From positions 458,861,576 through 458,925,575 of the forward strand of contig CM077116.1 of NCBI GenBank assembly GCA_039619475.1: 64,000 nucleotides of DNA, in the 5' to 3' direction. Origin of the DNA: Icerya purchasi (lineage: Eukaryota > Arthropoda > Insecta > Hemiptera > Monophlebidae). The stretch's first letter is position 1; every line of letters begins with the position of its first letter. A program made the position numbers and the translations under genes. This document shows, one piece after another, positions 9,640 to 22,118 of this stretch. The notes under the pieces are model-generated. The model was not told the origin of the DNA. It did not search any database and was given only the letters and a program-made list of their open reading frames with translations.

Positions 9640-11199
9640 TTATAAATCCTGTCTTAAAAGACTTAATACCTCCTTAAATCTCTCTCTCCCCTCAGATGAG
9701 GAGGCGATCCGTTTATTCTTCTAATTCTTTTCAAAGCCATCATCCGGTCCAAGCTAGACTATTGTTCCTTTATCTACAGTAATTCCTCCAAGTCTCTCCT
9801 CTCTAAACTTGACGCGATCCAGAACTCTTGCCTCCGTTTGTGCATTGGAGCCTTGAAATCCTCCCCCAGTCCCGCAGTTCTATCAGAGTCGATTACCCAA
9901 CCACTGTTTATTCGCCGTTCTCAGCTTGGATATCGCTTCTTAATTAAACGGCTTCCCATCTCCTCGTCCAAACTTATTTCCTCCTATCTATATATCAAAA
10001 ACTGCTGCCGTTTTTCTCCTCATAAAATCCCAATCCTGTCGCTCATTGCTACCCGTCTTTCTAATTTTTCTCCGGTTGTCCTTTCCTACAACACTCTCCC
10101 GTATTTCTTTCATGACTTCAATAGTCTATGGCAGCCTATCAAATTTTCCTCTCTCTCACCCCGGCCAATTCCTCCTCGCACGGTGCAGTCAACAATGAAT
10201 TTCTTCATTTATTGAATTCCTCTTTTCCTGCTTATGTATTGATTTCTACTAATGGTTCCAGAAGCAAGGACGGCGTGGGTGGTGCGTTTACTGCCCCGTC
10301 GCTTCGGCATTCTGAGTCCTTCCGGCTTCCTTCCTTCTGCTCTACTATTTTTTCTGCCGAGTCGATCGCCATCCTTCAGGCTATCTCTTATATTTCCTCT
10401 TTAAGCGATCTTTCCCAATTCCTCATTATTTCGGACTCTAAGGGCGTCCTTCAAGCCCTATCCTCTCCTCCTTCACATTCCTCTGATAATATTATATTCT
10501 CTCAATTCGTTCTCTTACCTCCGCTTTGCAGTCATCCCGTTCTATTCTCATTGATTTTTTGTGGGTCCCCGGTCATTCTGGAATTGATGGCAACGATGCA
10601 GCCGATTCTTTGGCTCGTTCTGCTGGTCGCCTTGATTCATTCCTCAACCATTTCCCTTCTTCAGATATCCTTTCCTTATCCACCTCTAATCACGCCAGAC
10701 TTTGGCGGGATATTTATCCCTCCCTATTTTCTAATCGTCATTCGCATTACCGTTTCATTCAGCCGATTCCTCGTTCCCTGTCTTGGTTCCATTCTATTCC
10801 TTTCAGTCGTCGCTCTTCTATTGTCTCCCTAATTCGTCTCCGGATCAATCATTCTCTCCACCCCTCCTCTCGCTTTCGATTTGCTCTATCGCTTTCTCCT
10901 GATTGTTCTCTTTACGATTGCGATCCTCCTCGTACATGTGATGCTGATCATATTTTCTTCGAGTGTCCTGCTTTTCTTAATAATCGCTCCCTTTTATACT
11001 GTCAGCTCCTGTCATTAGGTCTCCCTACTCCCTATAACTCTTCCTTTATCCTCTCCTTTCCTTCATCTTCTATGCTGTCCGCACTGCTGTCCTTTGTTGT
11101 GTCCATTTCGGACCGCTTAGTTATTTAATTTCTTAACTTAGTTTTCTTGTTGTTGGGTCAATGTCGCTGGCGCGCCCACAAAAAAAAAAAAAAAAAAAT
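9640..11199 (+). mobile_element. I-like LINE 3' half with poly(A) (copy A)
   Basis: This 5'-truncated copy starts in the region after the RT palm, continues through RNase H and the C-terminal domain to TAA at about 11126-11128, and ends with a short 3' UTR (TTGGGTCAATGTCGCTGGCG) and a poly(A) run at about 11179-11199. The last phrase recurs at 19352-19371, marking a family-specific 3' end. Gene order and the pyrimidine-rich coding strand match the fuller copy at 33.5-38.6 kb. Confidence 0.85.
9740..11128 (+). pseudogene. I-like ORF2 C-terminal half: RNase H and Cys/His domain
   Basis: Successive frames read FIRRSQLGYRFLIKRLPISS (also in the fuller copy), then RNase H blocks STNGSRSKDGVGGAF, FSAESIAILQAI, IISDSKGVLQAL and VPGHSGIDGNDAADSLARS. 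They then reach a Cys/His cluster ending CDADHIFFECP. RNase H normally opens with TDGS; here Asn replaces the first catalytic Asp. At least one frameshift (between about 10480 and 10530) separates the blocks. The RNase H plus CxxH C-terminus fits the I group of LINEs. Confidence 0.82.
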
Positions 11200-11868
11200 A
11201 TGTTTTCCGTTTTAAAACGCTATTTTACATTCATGTTTAGGGAGTTATATCTGTTTGAAATTTTTTTTTTTATTAGCTTAATTTACACGTAAACATCCCT
11301 AGATTTTTAATCAATAACGTCCAAGCATGAAAAAAGATTGTGCGTTCGGGGGACCCCGATCAGGAACAAAGTTCCTTACTCTATTTTTTCAACTCTAAAC
11401 ATGATTTCATATGATTGATTCTATTAGTGTATTTTTGTCACACCAAAAAACCATATCCTCTTTCATTCAACTCTCTCTCTAATTTGTATATTTCATTTTT
11501 TATCATTTTTTCAATGTAAAAATGGAAAGTAAGGATTTAAATCAAAAAATTTCATTTAATAAATTAAATATAAAATAGAGTGAATTATAAATTATATAAA
11601 ATAATGACACAATATAAATCCCGTATGAATTAAAACAAAAACAAAAAATAAGTTTAAATTAAATTTACACGTGTTTAGCATTAAGATTATACAGCTGACT
11701 GCGCATAATGCTTGCTACTCGAATCTCGATACTCGCACGCGCACACATGTATAATAGAAAGAGACAGAGAGAAAGAGAAGTAATTGGCGATGGGGACTCG
11801 AAAACCTATAAGGGAATTATTGACGCCAATCCGTATGGAAATGTTTCTGTTGCTAAAAAAAAATAGTA
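11200..11868. other. No recognisable feature
   Basis: AT-rich DNA between the LINE poly(A) tail and the Mutator-like remnant. I see nothing codable or repeated. Confidence 0.5.
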
Positions 11869-11869
11869 T

Positions 11870-12576
11870 ATTGGCCTTGTTCAAAAGAGGATAGAAAATC
11901 GCCTTCGTAACGTGAAAAAATATACCAAAGGCCTCCTAGGTAAATTGACTGGTAAGCTCGTTGATGAACCTACTATTTTTTACGGACTTGCTATTAGAAT
12001 CAGTTGAAAAAATAAGAAATGATATATGAGGGCAACCCTCTACCATCAAATATCCACAGATGAAAAACCGCAACACGATAAGTATCCAGTCGGAGGTGAT
12101 TGTTGGTACTCTTGGCAACGGGGCAAAGAATTAGGTACTCTTTCTACTTATAAGCATAAGCCTCCTATGCATAACGATGTTTTTGAAGCAATCAAGCCGA
12201 TTTACGAAGAACTAAGCTCTGACGATCTTCTTTCACGTTGCTTGGGTGAATATACCCGAAATCAAAACGAATCATTCAACGAAGTTGTATGGACCATCGC
12301 ACTGAAAACCGTGTCAAGTGGAAAGACTGCGCTTGATATGATATCGCTGACATTACTTTCAACGAAGGGTTATCATTCTTATGTTCCACCTATGATGCAC
12401 TAGGAATAACGCGGTTGGACGTACAGTATTCGACTTTTGCATTCAAGGGCGCTGAGCGCTCCATTTCCGAGATTGAGAAAACGGCTAGACGCAGCCTTAC
12501 ATTGGCGAGAAAAGAGCTAGAGGACCAGAATACGACTTTGGACGGGCAATTATACGGTGCTGGGATAGCAAAGTGA
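11870..12576 (+). pseudogene. Mutator-like transposase, C-terminal part
   Basis: The translation includes QKRIENRLRNVKK, GKLTGKLVDEPTIFYGLAI, HQISTDEKPQHDKYP, SYKHKPPM, AIKPIYEELSSDDLLSRCL, NQNESFNEVVWTIALKT and a final ARKELEDQNTTLDGQLYGAG before TGA at 12574-12576. I recognise this as the C-terminal half of the transposase (often annotated Mutator-like) that is abundant in arthropod genomes. In-frame stops occur before 12026 and a frameshift near 12370-12410. The N-terminal zinc-finger part and most of the catalytic core are absent. Confidence 0.75.
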
Positions 12577-12960
12577 AGGTAAAAAAATAATTATGGACCA
12601 TATTATTATGATTTCGAAAAGTTATATTCAACTTTAAATGCGTTTTCCTCGAAACGACGTTTTCGAAATCGGCACGCGGCAGAACTGGAAGAGTTTTCAT
12701 CCAATTGACTTGAAATCTGTAGCTTCTTCCTTTAATTATCCAGTGAAGTACACACGATTTTAATGATTGGTAAATAAGAAAAAAAAATATAAACAATTTA
12801 AGTCGATTTTTTTCATCGAAAATGCAATTTTTTGTTTAAACAATCGCCATTTTGCGAAAAAAAGTTCTATAACTAAGATTGTGTGTACTTCACTAGCGGA
12901 ACTCATGCAGTTTATGAAAAAAAAAAAATTCCATGCTCCCAGATGGTGATCCAAGGGACT
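12577..12960 (+). repeat. Probable 3' flank of the Mutator-like element
   Basis: Immediately downstream of the transposase stop lies non-coding DNA with an inverted pair AGTGAAGTACACAC (about 12742-12757) and GTGTGTACTTCACT (about 12884-12897). I infer it belongs to the element end, because the sequence style resembles flanks I associate with that family. No terminal inverted repeat was delimited. Confidence 0.4.
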
Positions 12961-15265
12961 TCTACTGAGTGCCGCGGCGATACTTTTTTAAATGTTGTTT
13001 TTAGTTTATTGACCAACAGCCGCCATTTTGTAAATTTATGTCAATAAAAAAAAACAAATTCATATTCCTGAAGAGTTGCTTAATCGATTTATATATTATT
13101 TGTTTATGATTATTTAAAATGGAGCTCGTAAAAAAAAAGAAAAAATGCTCCAAACAGATATAACCCCTTAAGGCATATTTCAGTTCCTTCAATTTCCTCA
13201 TCTGAACTATTATCATTGTTTACAATAAAATGACAATTAAACGTCGAAACTAATGGTCGGCTTTTTATTATATTCTATGTTTTTTAAATTAGGAATTGGC
13301 GCTTATTGTGTACATAATAAAAATGAATAATGAAATAAATTTCATTATCGAATAGTTTTATTTTTTTCTTGAAATCGTTACTCGACTCTTATTACATTCT
13401 CTTCGGTTACAAATATTTACAAGATTTCACGAAGAAAGATATATATATATATATATCCCTCTCCTGGATCCGCCATTGGGAGTCTTTTTAGAGTATTCTA
13501 GATGCAAACCACAGTAGTTTGAGCTTTGCAACTGTCGAATTTACCATTAAAAAAAGTAAATAAAACAGATGGCACCTCTCAAAGTAAATAATTGTGCATT
13601 TGTCCAGCAGTTATTTATTGGATAGCTACATTAGTCTCAGTTATACAATGTTTTTAATCGATATATGCTTAGTGGGAAACTTTTTTCATTGTTCTCCCGA
13701 AGTGGGCATTTATTACAGCTACGACTTAATTATTTTCATAAAGTGACCTTCGTCGCTTGTGACATAATTATTATCATAAAATGGTTTTCATCGTGATTGT
13801 GACCTGGATCATATTTGCCAGGTGGTTTTTGCCGTGGTCGCGATTTGGTTTCGTTTATGTCGTTTAAAATCGCTTCCGCCTAAACGGCATTATGAAAAAT
13901 TCCACTCTTATTTATCTTTTCGGAAATTGATGGAACGGAAAAACCATTTTGGCGACGGAATTTTTGCCAATCAGAGCGTGTTTGTGTACATGTTCGTGTG
14001 TACGTGTGCGCGTGCGGGGTGTGGGGATTTAAAATAATGCCGATTAAGATGCGTAGTGCGGAGTGTACTTTAAAAATTTTACACCAACTTACAACAAGAT
14101 TTCGGTTAATACGTAGCAAGAGGATTATTACGCCGAGGAGAATCTTTTCCAGACGCGGTACATAATGAGAAAAAAGATGGCAGCATGAAGAGAAAATGCC
14201 GTCAAAACTGCGATGAAGACGTATAAAAAATTCGAGCCGATCTAGACCGTCACGCGACATTTATTCGAAAAATTGAACTGCGCTGCTTCTCTCGCAGAGC
14301 TTTTTTTCCCTTCTTTTTTTTTCCTTTCTTCTTTTTCTCGGCATCGCGAAATTGCTAATGATGGTTTCTGACTCGTCTGACGTCTGGGGCGTTCTGAAAA
14401 AATTCCCACTTTAAAAATGTCTAAGGCAGCACATTAAATGCTGTTCACCGCGGTACCGATGGAAATTTCATATTCAATTTATTCATCCATTCGTCAACGG
14501 TGTAATAACCCGTTCTTGTTAGCTACTTACGTGTAAACCGGTGCGCAGGTACACGCGCCATTTCTACTTACTTTCTTTTTTTTTTTTTTTTTTAAGAAAT
14601 AGGCCACAAAAATTCGTCAACTCGGAAGTCTGGTATTTTCGGTTTATAAAGTTTTCGCAAAATCGACCAATTTTGTAATTTTTTCATAAAGTTTCAAAAA
14701 ACCAGTTTAGTACGTAAGTTATTTTCTTTCGGAAATTTTCCAATTGCAATATAAAAAGCCAGCATAGAACGGACGAGACCAGTCTCAGGCAGACAAAGAA
14801 AAATGAGGCGTTAAATTTTAAAAATTCAAACGTAAATAAGGGTAGAAATAATAGATTTGCAGAGGCCCATTAAAACTCATCAAACCCGTGGAACAAATTT
14901 TTCAGCAGGAAGCGCCAAGGGTTGGTAAATATAACGCGAACTGTTTTGAAATTGGATAATTTTTTTAAATTTTTCCTCTGGCCATACATATATTCTTGCT
15001 AGCAAATTTGAAAACCTATACCTCTGTCTTCCGAATATTTCTAGTAATTTTTCGTAAGCTTCATTCATGCTTGATACTTTTTCGATATGAGCTCTCGACG
15101 TTACGTTATTAAATTAGAGTGTGGACGCGAGAGAAGAAGGCGTTATAAATTTTGGAATTAAGCTCTCTTCAATATGGATCGGAAAAGAATCAACGCCAGT
15201 TCTTTTCTCGCGGAATTTATTTTTAGTTTTCTAGATTTTTCTGATTTATTCGAATTTAGATTATG
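12960..15265. other. No recognisable feature; short TA run near 13440
   Basis: There is an AT run at about 13440-13456 and a poly(T) at about 14575-14594. Open frames at 13822-14260 overlap each other on opposite strands and carry no motif I know. Confidence 0.45.
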
Positions 15266-15269
15266 TACT

Positions 15270-15372
15270 TGGGAACAGAGACCGGAACATCTGGAACCAG
15301 ACAACTCTTGAAAACCCGTGACTGGTAACCTCGCACCTTAACTATTAGGCCAGCGTGCTACCTGCCGTGTCA
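15270..15372 (-). repeat. tRNA-derived SINE head, diverged
   Basis: The minus strand reads GTAGCACGCTGGCCTAATAG followed by TTAAGGTGCGAGGTTACCA and a B-box-like GGGTTTTCAAG. The order and spacing match the SINE head at 46268. It is probably inactive. Confidence 0.5.
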
Positions 15373-15379
15373 GCACACT

Positions 15380-16530
15380 GTTCCTTAAATTTTAAAACTT
15401 CCAAGTAGTATCCGACAGCCTTTTTATAAACTGCATCTTTAATTATGCATACAAAAAAATGAAAAAGGATTTGGAAAACAGTAGTTATAAATAGAAAAAA
15501 AAAAAAAAATACAAGAGGTACAAACGAATCATTATCTTCAGAAGGGCTTTCGAAATAATTGCCTTAAAACACAATACACTCTTCTGAGAACGTTCATAAA
15601 ACACAGAGTAACAAATTTTTATTAACTGATGTTAAAACGATCATTGTGTCACATATTATGCGGTACTCGACACACGTCCTATGTGTGTACCTTTACTTCG
15701 ATCAAGATAAATGAAAAGCAAAAAAAAAAAAAAAAAGCCCAGATAAAAGTGTTATAAGAACACTGCGGGTCGCATGTCGCGTCAGAGTTATGAGTATGCA
15801 AAGGTTGGCGGAATGATTTAACCGTTCGAGTATGTACAGCCGAGCATATACCGGTAGCTGGTTCGAAACTAACTGGCCGATGTTACACCATCGGAGATTA
15901 ATCTCTTGATTTTGGACTTTTGAGAAGACGACTAACCTTTAGCATGCAGGTAATTTTCGGAACGCCATTCTCCTGACTGATTGTTGATTAGATTCCGATA
16001 ACAACAGATCTTCACATTTGTTATAACGGCGGTAGTAAGTAGAGAGGATTTTGATCATATTCTAGCCAGTCTCAGTGTAGCACAATCCAACTTTGGTACA
16101 ACCGACAAAAAACTACTTCCAATCACGTTCACTCTATCGGTCGTTCCAAATCAAACACGTCTCATCAAGCGGAATTAAATGTTTGTCGGTCGATCGCAGC
16201 AATGTTCGTATTTTATTTCTGCTTTACGGTTTTTGTAATTATATATTCTTAGTTTTTCTTCCTGTGTTTCGGTAATTAGGTATTGGATATTTTCAAATTA
16301 TTTATTATTAAACGGTTGGAAAATCGAAAAGGAAACGTCAAACCAGCAGGTGCCTTCGTGTAACCAGCGAAAAAACGATTTTTTAGAACATGTCGTTGTT
16401 AAGAAGTTTTATAATATTTTTAGTTCAAAAATTTGTTAAATTTGGTTTAAAAAAAAAAAAAAGATATAGCCGATACAAAAATTTCCCCCCGCTATTTGCA
16501 TTATTTGTAGTATCTGTATGATCTTCCGTA
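15380..16530. other. No recognisable feature
   Basis: Several oligo(A) runs (for example 15720-15737 and 16447-16464) occur in otherwise unremarkable DNA. They may mark ends of old retroposons, but I cannot name them. Confidence 0.45.
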
Positions 16531-16537
16531 TTTTACT

Positions 16538-16782
16538 CCACTAAGGACATTGATTTACGTCAAAATTTTCATATTTTGATATACTAACATTTTAACAAAA
16601 ACCTAATGACGATTTCTCGTTAAAAAAGTGATGAACAAAAACGATATCGATATTTATGAAAAATTGAATGAATTTAGAGCTTTCGTTCATCACTTTTTAA
16701 CGATAAATCGTCATATGGTTTTTGTTATAATTTTAGTATATCGAAATGATAAAATTTCGATGTAAATCAATGTCCTTAGTGG
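16538..16782. repeat. MITE-like inverted repeat
   Basis: The terminal arms of about 98-100 bp start CCACTAAGGACATTGATTTA on each strand (16538-16637 and 16685-16782) and differ at roughly one base in eight. A loop of about 48 bp carries no coding sequence. This is the form of a non-autonomous inverted-repeat transposon. No flanking duplication is obvious. Confidence 0.75.
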
Positions 16783-16789
16783 AAAATTA

Positions 16790-17730
16790 TAAATTTGATC
16801 GATTTAATCGAATCTAATTCGGTATGAAATGATCCGGTTTCAATTGCGTGACGTAGAAAAGTAATTTCACAGCACAGGCGTTAGAGATCCAGAGTTCCGT
16901 TTCCTTTAGAGCCAGCATTTTATTATATCGATCGAACGGGGTGAATTTCGTCAATTTTTATTACTGTTACGTTTGATTTACTTCGTTTTTTGCACATTTT
17001 AAAATGAATAGCACTATTGTCAATCATTTACCCTGTGGCAGAAATAGTAAAATTGTAAATAAATAAATAATCAGAATTATAAGAACGATTTTTGTTTCTG
17101 GTGTATTTAAATTCTATCGAATTATTAAACACTGTTTGCTTGTTTTTTTTTAGGGGGAGGGCGCAAACAGATCACGTGACCACTATTTTTAAACTACGCA
17201 AATTAAATCAAAAAGGACCAATTAAAGGTTTCACTGAAAAACTACAAATAAAAGTGGAAATATCAAGGTGTAATTAACGATTTAGGATTCAAAGAGCGTA
17301 CGGAAAATAAAGAAATCATTAAATAAGTACGAACAAAAAAACTAACCAGACATTTATGGAATTATTTTACTCTTAACAATAATCTTAGAACAGCTTCCAC
17401 GGGAACTTCAGGACAATGTAGATATTATACAAATAATGCGGAAGATAAATATTAGAGCCGGTTCCTCCTAGAATAATTTTCTACTGTGTTTACAGAGCCT
17501 ACGGAGAACTTCGAGTGATTAATATCATAAACGAAATTCGAAATTGCTTCTGACATAGATGCTGCAAGAATGCACAAGACTCGATCTATCGAAATTTAAG
17601 GAGACTTTGAAATACTACAGACATCTGCGATACAAACTTACGTACTAAATTTTCGAGAATAGAAAAAATGATCCAATAATACTGTCTTTAGGAGAGAGAA
17701 GAAGAGCAATACCTAAGATCTGTCTGCTTT
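16790..17730. other. No recognisable feature
   Basis: AT-rich sequence without a protein motif or repeat that I can support. Confidence 0.45.
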
Positions 17731-17739
17731 TCAAAAGGT

Positions 17740-18130
17740 TTACACAGCTTGCTCCAATTAACTATCGCCACGGCTAACACAATAGAATATATCGAAAAAC
17801 TTTTAACCCCAGCTATCTTAGCTGCTACATCTACTTCTTCATTATCCATAATACCAGCAGTTTATGATGGTACATAATTTAATCTTCTTAACAAGTGATA
17901 TTTTTACTGAAAATCTGTGGAACTAAAAGCCCATTTAAGACATCGAAATAAACAACAAAGTTCTTCCTGCGGTTTAGAATTTTCGGAGTATACTAGCCGG
18001 CTGTGTCTGTAGGCAGTAGTTCGACATGAAATATGGAAGGTTACTCCGCGGAATCATAATACACTTCCTGTGCCCAATATGAAACTGACAACCTCTCGAA
18101 ATTTTACTCCGTCCGTAAAAATTGTCGTAT
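17740..18130 (-). pseudogene. LINE RNase H fragment
   Basis: The minus strand reads IFTDGVKF near 18108-18117, the opening RNase H motif. About 90 codons later it reads AGIMDNEEVDVAAKIAG (about 17817-17856), matching the GIxGNExVDxxAK motif that closes LINE RNase H domains. Stops and frameshifts lie between them. The family is not the pyrimidine-rich I-like one seen elsewhere in this window. Confidence 0.6.
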
Positions 18131-18139
18131 AATCAAGAA

Positions 18140-19330
18140 GAATGACATTATCTGCGGAAGTTAGGAATATTATACTGCATAATTTGGTGTTAAAGCTTTA
18201 TTTAGATTCCTGATTGGGTGGGTCCCCATAATTGATTAATCATTCTAGACTATGTAAATAGGTACTTCCAATGCTGCTTCTTGGAAATCACAGTTCTGTA
18301 AAACTATCAGATTCTAAAAATCCATTGCTCTTTGTAGATTATTACACGGAATGCAGCTTGTTTTTGATTATTACACGAATCGTCTACATGACTATCCTGA
18401 AATATCCTTTTACATTGATTGCCGCATTATCTAACCAATCTAATCAATGATTGCAGCTAAATCGTACCTCCACATGTAAGCGTATGCAGCGAGATGTTAA
18501 CCTATAACATTGAAATAAACGCTTATTAAAATAATATATTTATCACGCGCGGCGAAATTATACAGTAAATATATTATTTCGATAAATGTTTATTTTGAGT
18601 ATTATTATTATTGGAAATAAGTGATCTGAGTGAAAATATAGGGGATATATTTCGTTTACTAGTAACATAATACGGGAGGATAAAGAAAAAAAGTAGGATA
18701 TCGTCAATAAAGAATAAAGAGAAACAGGTAATATTATAGATATTGGGAAGAGTAGGACTAGGGGAAAACCTTTGAAAAAACCCGCGAAACATCTTTCTTG
18801 TAGCGTAGAGAAATGGAGAAGTGAATAAAACGAAGCATCATGAGATTAATAATAAGAGAAGAAAACTGAACTGGAATGTTAATTGCGAGCATTTTTTGCT
18901 TAAAGTTGCAGATGAACATTACCGAAAGCAAAAGAAACATCGATAAAGGAAGCTCTAAGGCGTAATTTAAATAAAACATGTATAGGCATTGAAAACAAAA
19001 AGAATTATAATAGAACATATTAAAAGCCAAACATACGTATATTATTGGGGAAAACATTATTATGTTCTGGCTATTAAACAAAGCGCCTGTTCAACACACC
19101 TTCAAATATAGTTTTCTGATACAGGATGCCAAAGAAATCAGGCGTAAGGTAGAAGTTTTTTTGAGAATGGGATTGATGATAAAAAAAGGTCCAGCAGAGT
19201 GGAATAATACAGCTGGAAAGGAAAGATTAAAAAGTTTGAGGACAGTATTTTGTTCGGACAGGTTTTTAAAGACAATATGAACTAACGAGATCTGCAGTGG
19301 AACTGGAAAATTTTGAAAAGACGGACTTCA
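18140..19330. other. No recognisable feature
   Basis: Nothing assignable. The open frame at 19062-19280 has no motif I recognise. Confidence 0.4.
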
Positions 19331-19334
19331 ATTA

Positions 19335-19391
19335 ATTTTAATATTGTGTTATTGGGTCAATGCCACTGGCGCCCCCCCCCCCAAAAAAAAA
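19335..19391 (+). mobile_element. I-like LINE 3' terminal scrap
   Basis: TTGGGTCAATGCCACTGGCG (19352-19371) followed by a run of C and then of A matches the 3' UTR end of copy A (TTGGGTCAATGTCGCTGGCG, then poly(A)). Only the tail is recognisable, and the C run is an expansion of the CGCCC in the family end. Confidence 0.65.
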
Positions 19392-19471
19392 TCATTAATA
19401 TTGAAGGCAGAAGTGAAGTAGTGAGTAGAAGAACGAACGCAAGCAGAAGCAACAGAGTCAATAAAAAGCAA

Positions 19472-21200
19472 TCTTATATATAAAAATGAGTTGCCTTATG
19501 TGGGTCTCGCTTCTCCTCCAAAACGGCTGAACCGATTTGAATAATTTTTTTTTTATTGTATTCGTAGTTCTTAGGAGAAGGTTTGTAAAAAAAAAAAAAA
19601 TTTAAAAAAATTGCACCGAAATTGCACAATTCGCAAAAAAGTGTAACTCAAGAACGGCTCGACCGATTTTGCTGATTTTTTTTTTCTAAAATATTGGCTA
19701 AAATTTAAATTAGGTTCCTACAAAAAAAAAATTGAAAAAGTTGCACGGAAATTACAAAATTCGCCTAGAATATGCTAAGCAATAAAACATGAGGTAGGCC
19801 AAACAGGCGAGCGCGTAATTTCAGATACCTGGAAACGGCGAGGAACGAATAGGCAAAAAAGGTCTTGACTCTCAGCCGATCAGCGGGCGGTCGCTTAATG
19901 ACGGTACGGAAATCATGCGCTACGCATGCAGTAAAAAAAAAACATAAACGAATCGAAAATATCGTAACAAACAGTTCGTTTTTTATTTTTTTTGTATAAA
20001 TTTTATATTAAAATAAGAAAAAAAGCTGCTTTTTAATAGCTACCAAACAAAAAATGAAAAAGAAAATCGGTTAATAAACGAAAAAAGACTTTGCCTATTT
20101 ATATGCAGATATTAAATGTTTTACGTATTTATATATTTCTTTGTGAAAGTGAATTACTGAGAATATGTTGTGCACATTTTAAAACTCCCCTTATGTGCTG
20201 TATATTCTTATTACATTTTGCAGTGATTTAGTCGGAAATTTTTTCAAATTGGTTGGATCACAGACGTGCTTACATCTAACATTTGTGAGTTGTAGCGGAC
20301 TAAATTTTCCGTCATTAAATGGTCGCAACGATAAACTAAAAATATAATTAAAAGATGTAGCAGAACAATGTAGGCGAATGGTCGTTTAGCGAGTACAGTG
20401 CAAACCGGTCTGCATTTCTCTTAAACACGGTACACCCTAAATTGGGAAAAAGAAAAGAAAATAATAAACGACCCGACTTCACAAGTACCGCGAGAACTAT
20501 CAGGAAAAATGAAACACATGTCCGGCAATCAGGTAACGAAAGAAATTTGAGAAGCACAAAGAGATTGTCGCAACAATGAGACATTTATACAACTGAAAGG
20601 TCTTTGATCCGAAAAATTAATTACCGACAGGAAATCGAAAGATTGATCGGAAACATTACAATAAGTGCATCAACCATTTTTTGCATGTATTTCGTGTTCC
20701 GAGTTATTCAGACCTATTCGTGTTTTCGTTTCGGTAAATTTGCTTCATCTGCCCGTCCGTTACTCGCATATTATCCATGTGTATTCGTTTTTAAAATGTG
20801 TTCGGTATTTTCGTAACTTTCAGTAATATTGTTTGAATATATTCACATTTGTACGGTGAGTGCCAATTTTATATTTCAGTCGTATAAATATTGTGATTTA
20901 TTATTTATCTTAGCAAGAAAAAAAATTTTAAAATGTTGTAAAAAGGCTATATATAAAAAGACGTCTACCATTTTGACTGCTAAATGCCCGTAAAAAACAC
21001 ATAGAAATATATTTATAAAAATCAACGTGTGCAGTCATTGAAAACATTTTCCAACCATCCGGAAAGTGAATTCGGAGGCTCAATCCTGTGTGTTTTTAGA
21101 TTGGCTAAAACGTTTTTATCTTTATCAGTAAACATTAGTTTTATAATATTAATTCAACGTATTACAACTGAGCCATAGCAACGCGTGGCCGGGTCTACTA
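19472..21200 (+). mobile_element. Non-autonomous Helitron A
   Basis: The start TCTTATATATAAAAATGAG, preceded by A, fits the A|TC insertion rule. The following CTCCAAAACGGCTGAACCGA is a phrase typical of insect Helitron 5' ends. The end GCAACGCGTGGCCGGGTCTA resembles the CGGGT-box 3' end, although the canonical CTAG is mutated to a CTACTA-like sequence. It has no Rep or helicase coding sequence. Helitron B begins immediately after it. Confidence 0.6.
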
Positions 21201-21208
21201 TCTATATA

Positions 21209-22118
21209 CAATGGCTGTCCCACGGGAAGTGAGAGTAACTTTGGTGTGGGTAGGCAACCACTCACAGCGCGTTTAAAGCCCATTTAATTAGCTATCGAAT
21301 GCAACAAACCGGAACTTCATACCTCCCCCTACACCGACAGCATCGATTTGAAAAAAAAGTGTTTTGTCAACCCCTACAATTTTTTTCAAGCGAAGCGGAT
21401 CGTAAAGGGTCTCGCAATCAGATAATCCTAAAGGTCATTTCATCAATTGTCAAATGCAACAAACCGGACTTTTCTACGAGCATTATTACGTGTTTTATAG
21501 TCGAAAGAGTAAGACGCAAATTGTGAAAATCACGTGCAGTTTTGTGTTGTCAACATGGATAAGAAAGGTATCGAGCAAGAACAGCGGTATGTGATTCGTT
21601 ATTATTGTTGGTTGCAAAAAACGGCTAAAGAGACGTTAGATTTATTAAAAGAAGATGCGTATCCTGATGATATTCGACTACTCGGTAATTCAACAATGTT
21701 TCGATAGCATAGCGCGATTTCGAAAAATATTCGACACCGATCAAGAAGTCGTGAATGCGGTACAGACCATTTTAAACAGAACACCTGTCGGCGAGTTTAA
21801 AGCGACCTTTACAAGCCAAAGGTGCCTATTTCGAGAAGATTAATATGAATGATAAAGATGGGTAATAATTTATGTAAAAATTTTGAAATACAGTTTCTTC
21901 CAAAATGTTGTAATTTTTTTGTCTAAAAAAACGGTGGCGGTCGACGAAACACTTTTTTTCAAATCGATGCTGCAGTGCGAACCCCCGGGAGGTAGAAACT
22001 CACGGTTTATTGCATTCGATAGATAATTAAATGGGCTTTAAGATGTACCCAGAGCGAACGCGCTGTGAGTTGCCTACTTACATCAAAGTTACTCTCACTT
22101 CCTGTGGGACAGGCATTG
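21209..22118 (+). mobile_element. Mariner-like element with long TIRs, internally deleted
   Basis: Terminal inverted repeats of roughly 170-190 bp begin CAATGGCTGTCCCAC on the left and CAATGCCTGTCCCAC on the right (reverse complement of the end). TA lies on both sides (21207-21208 and 22119-22120), the target duplication of Tc1/mariner transposons. The body carries remnants of a mariner transposase. Its length of 910 bp is below the usual 1.2-1.3 kb. Confidence 0.8.
21555..21865 (+). pseudogene. Mariner transposase N- and C-terminal remnants
   Basis: From ATG 21555 the frame reads EQRYVIRYYCWLQKTAKETL, resembling the N-terminal helix-turn-helix of mariner transposases, and hits a stop after STMFR. 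Other frames continue with FDTDQEVVNAVQTILN and finally GAYFEKI, the usual C-terminal signature, to TAA 21863-21865. The whole catalytic core is deleted, so it cannot transpose by itself. Confidence 0.7.
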
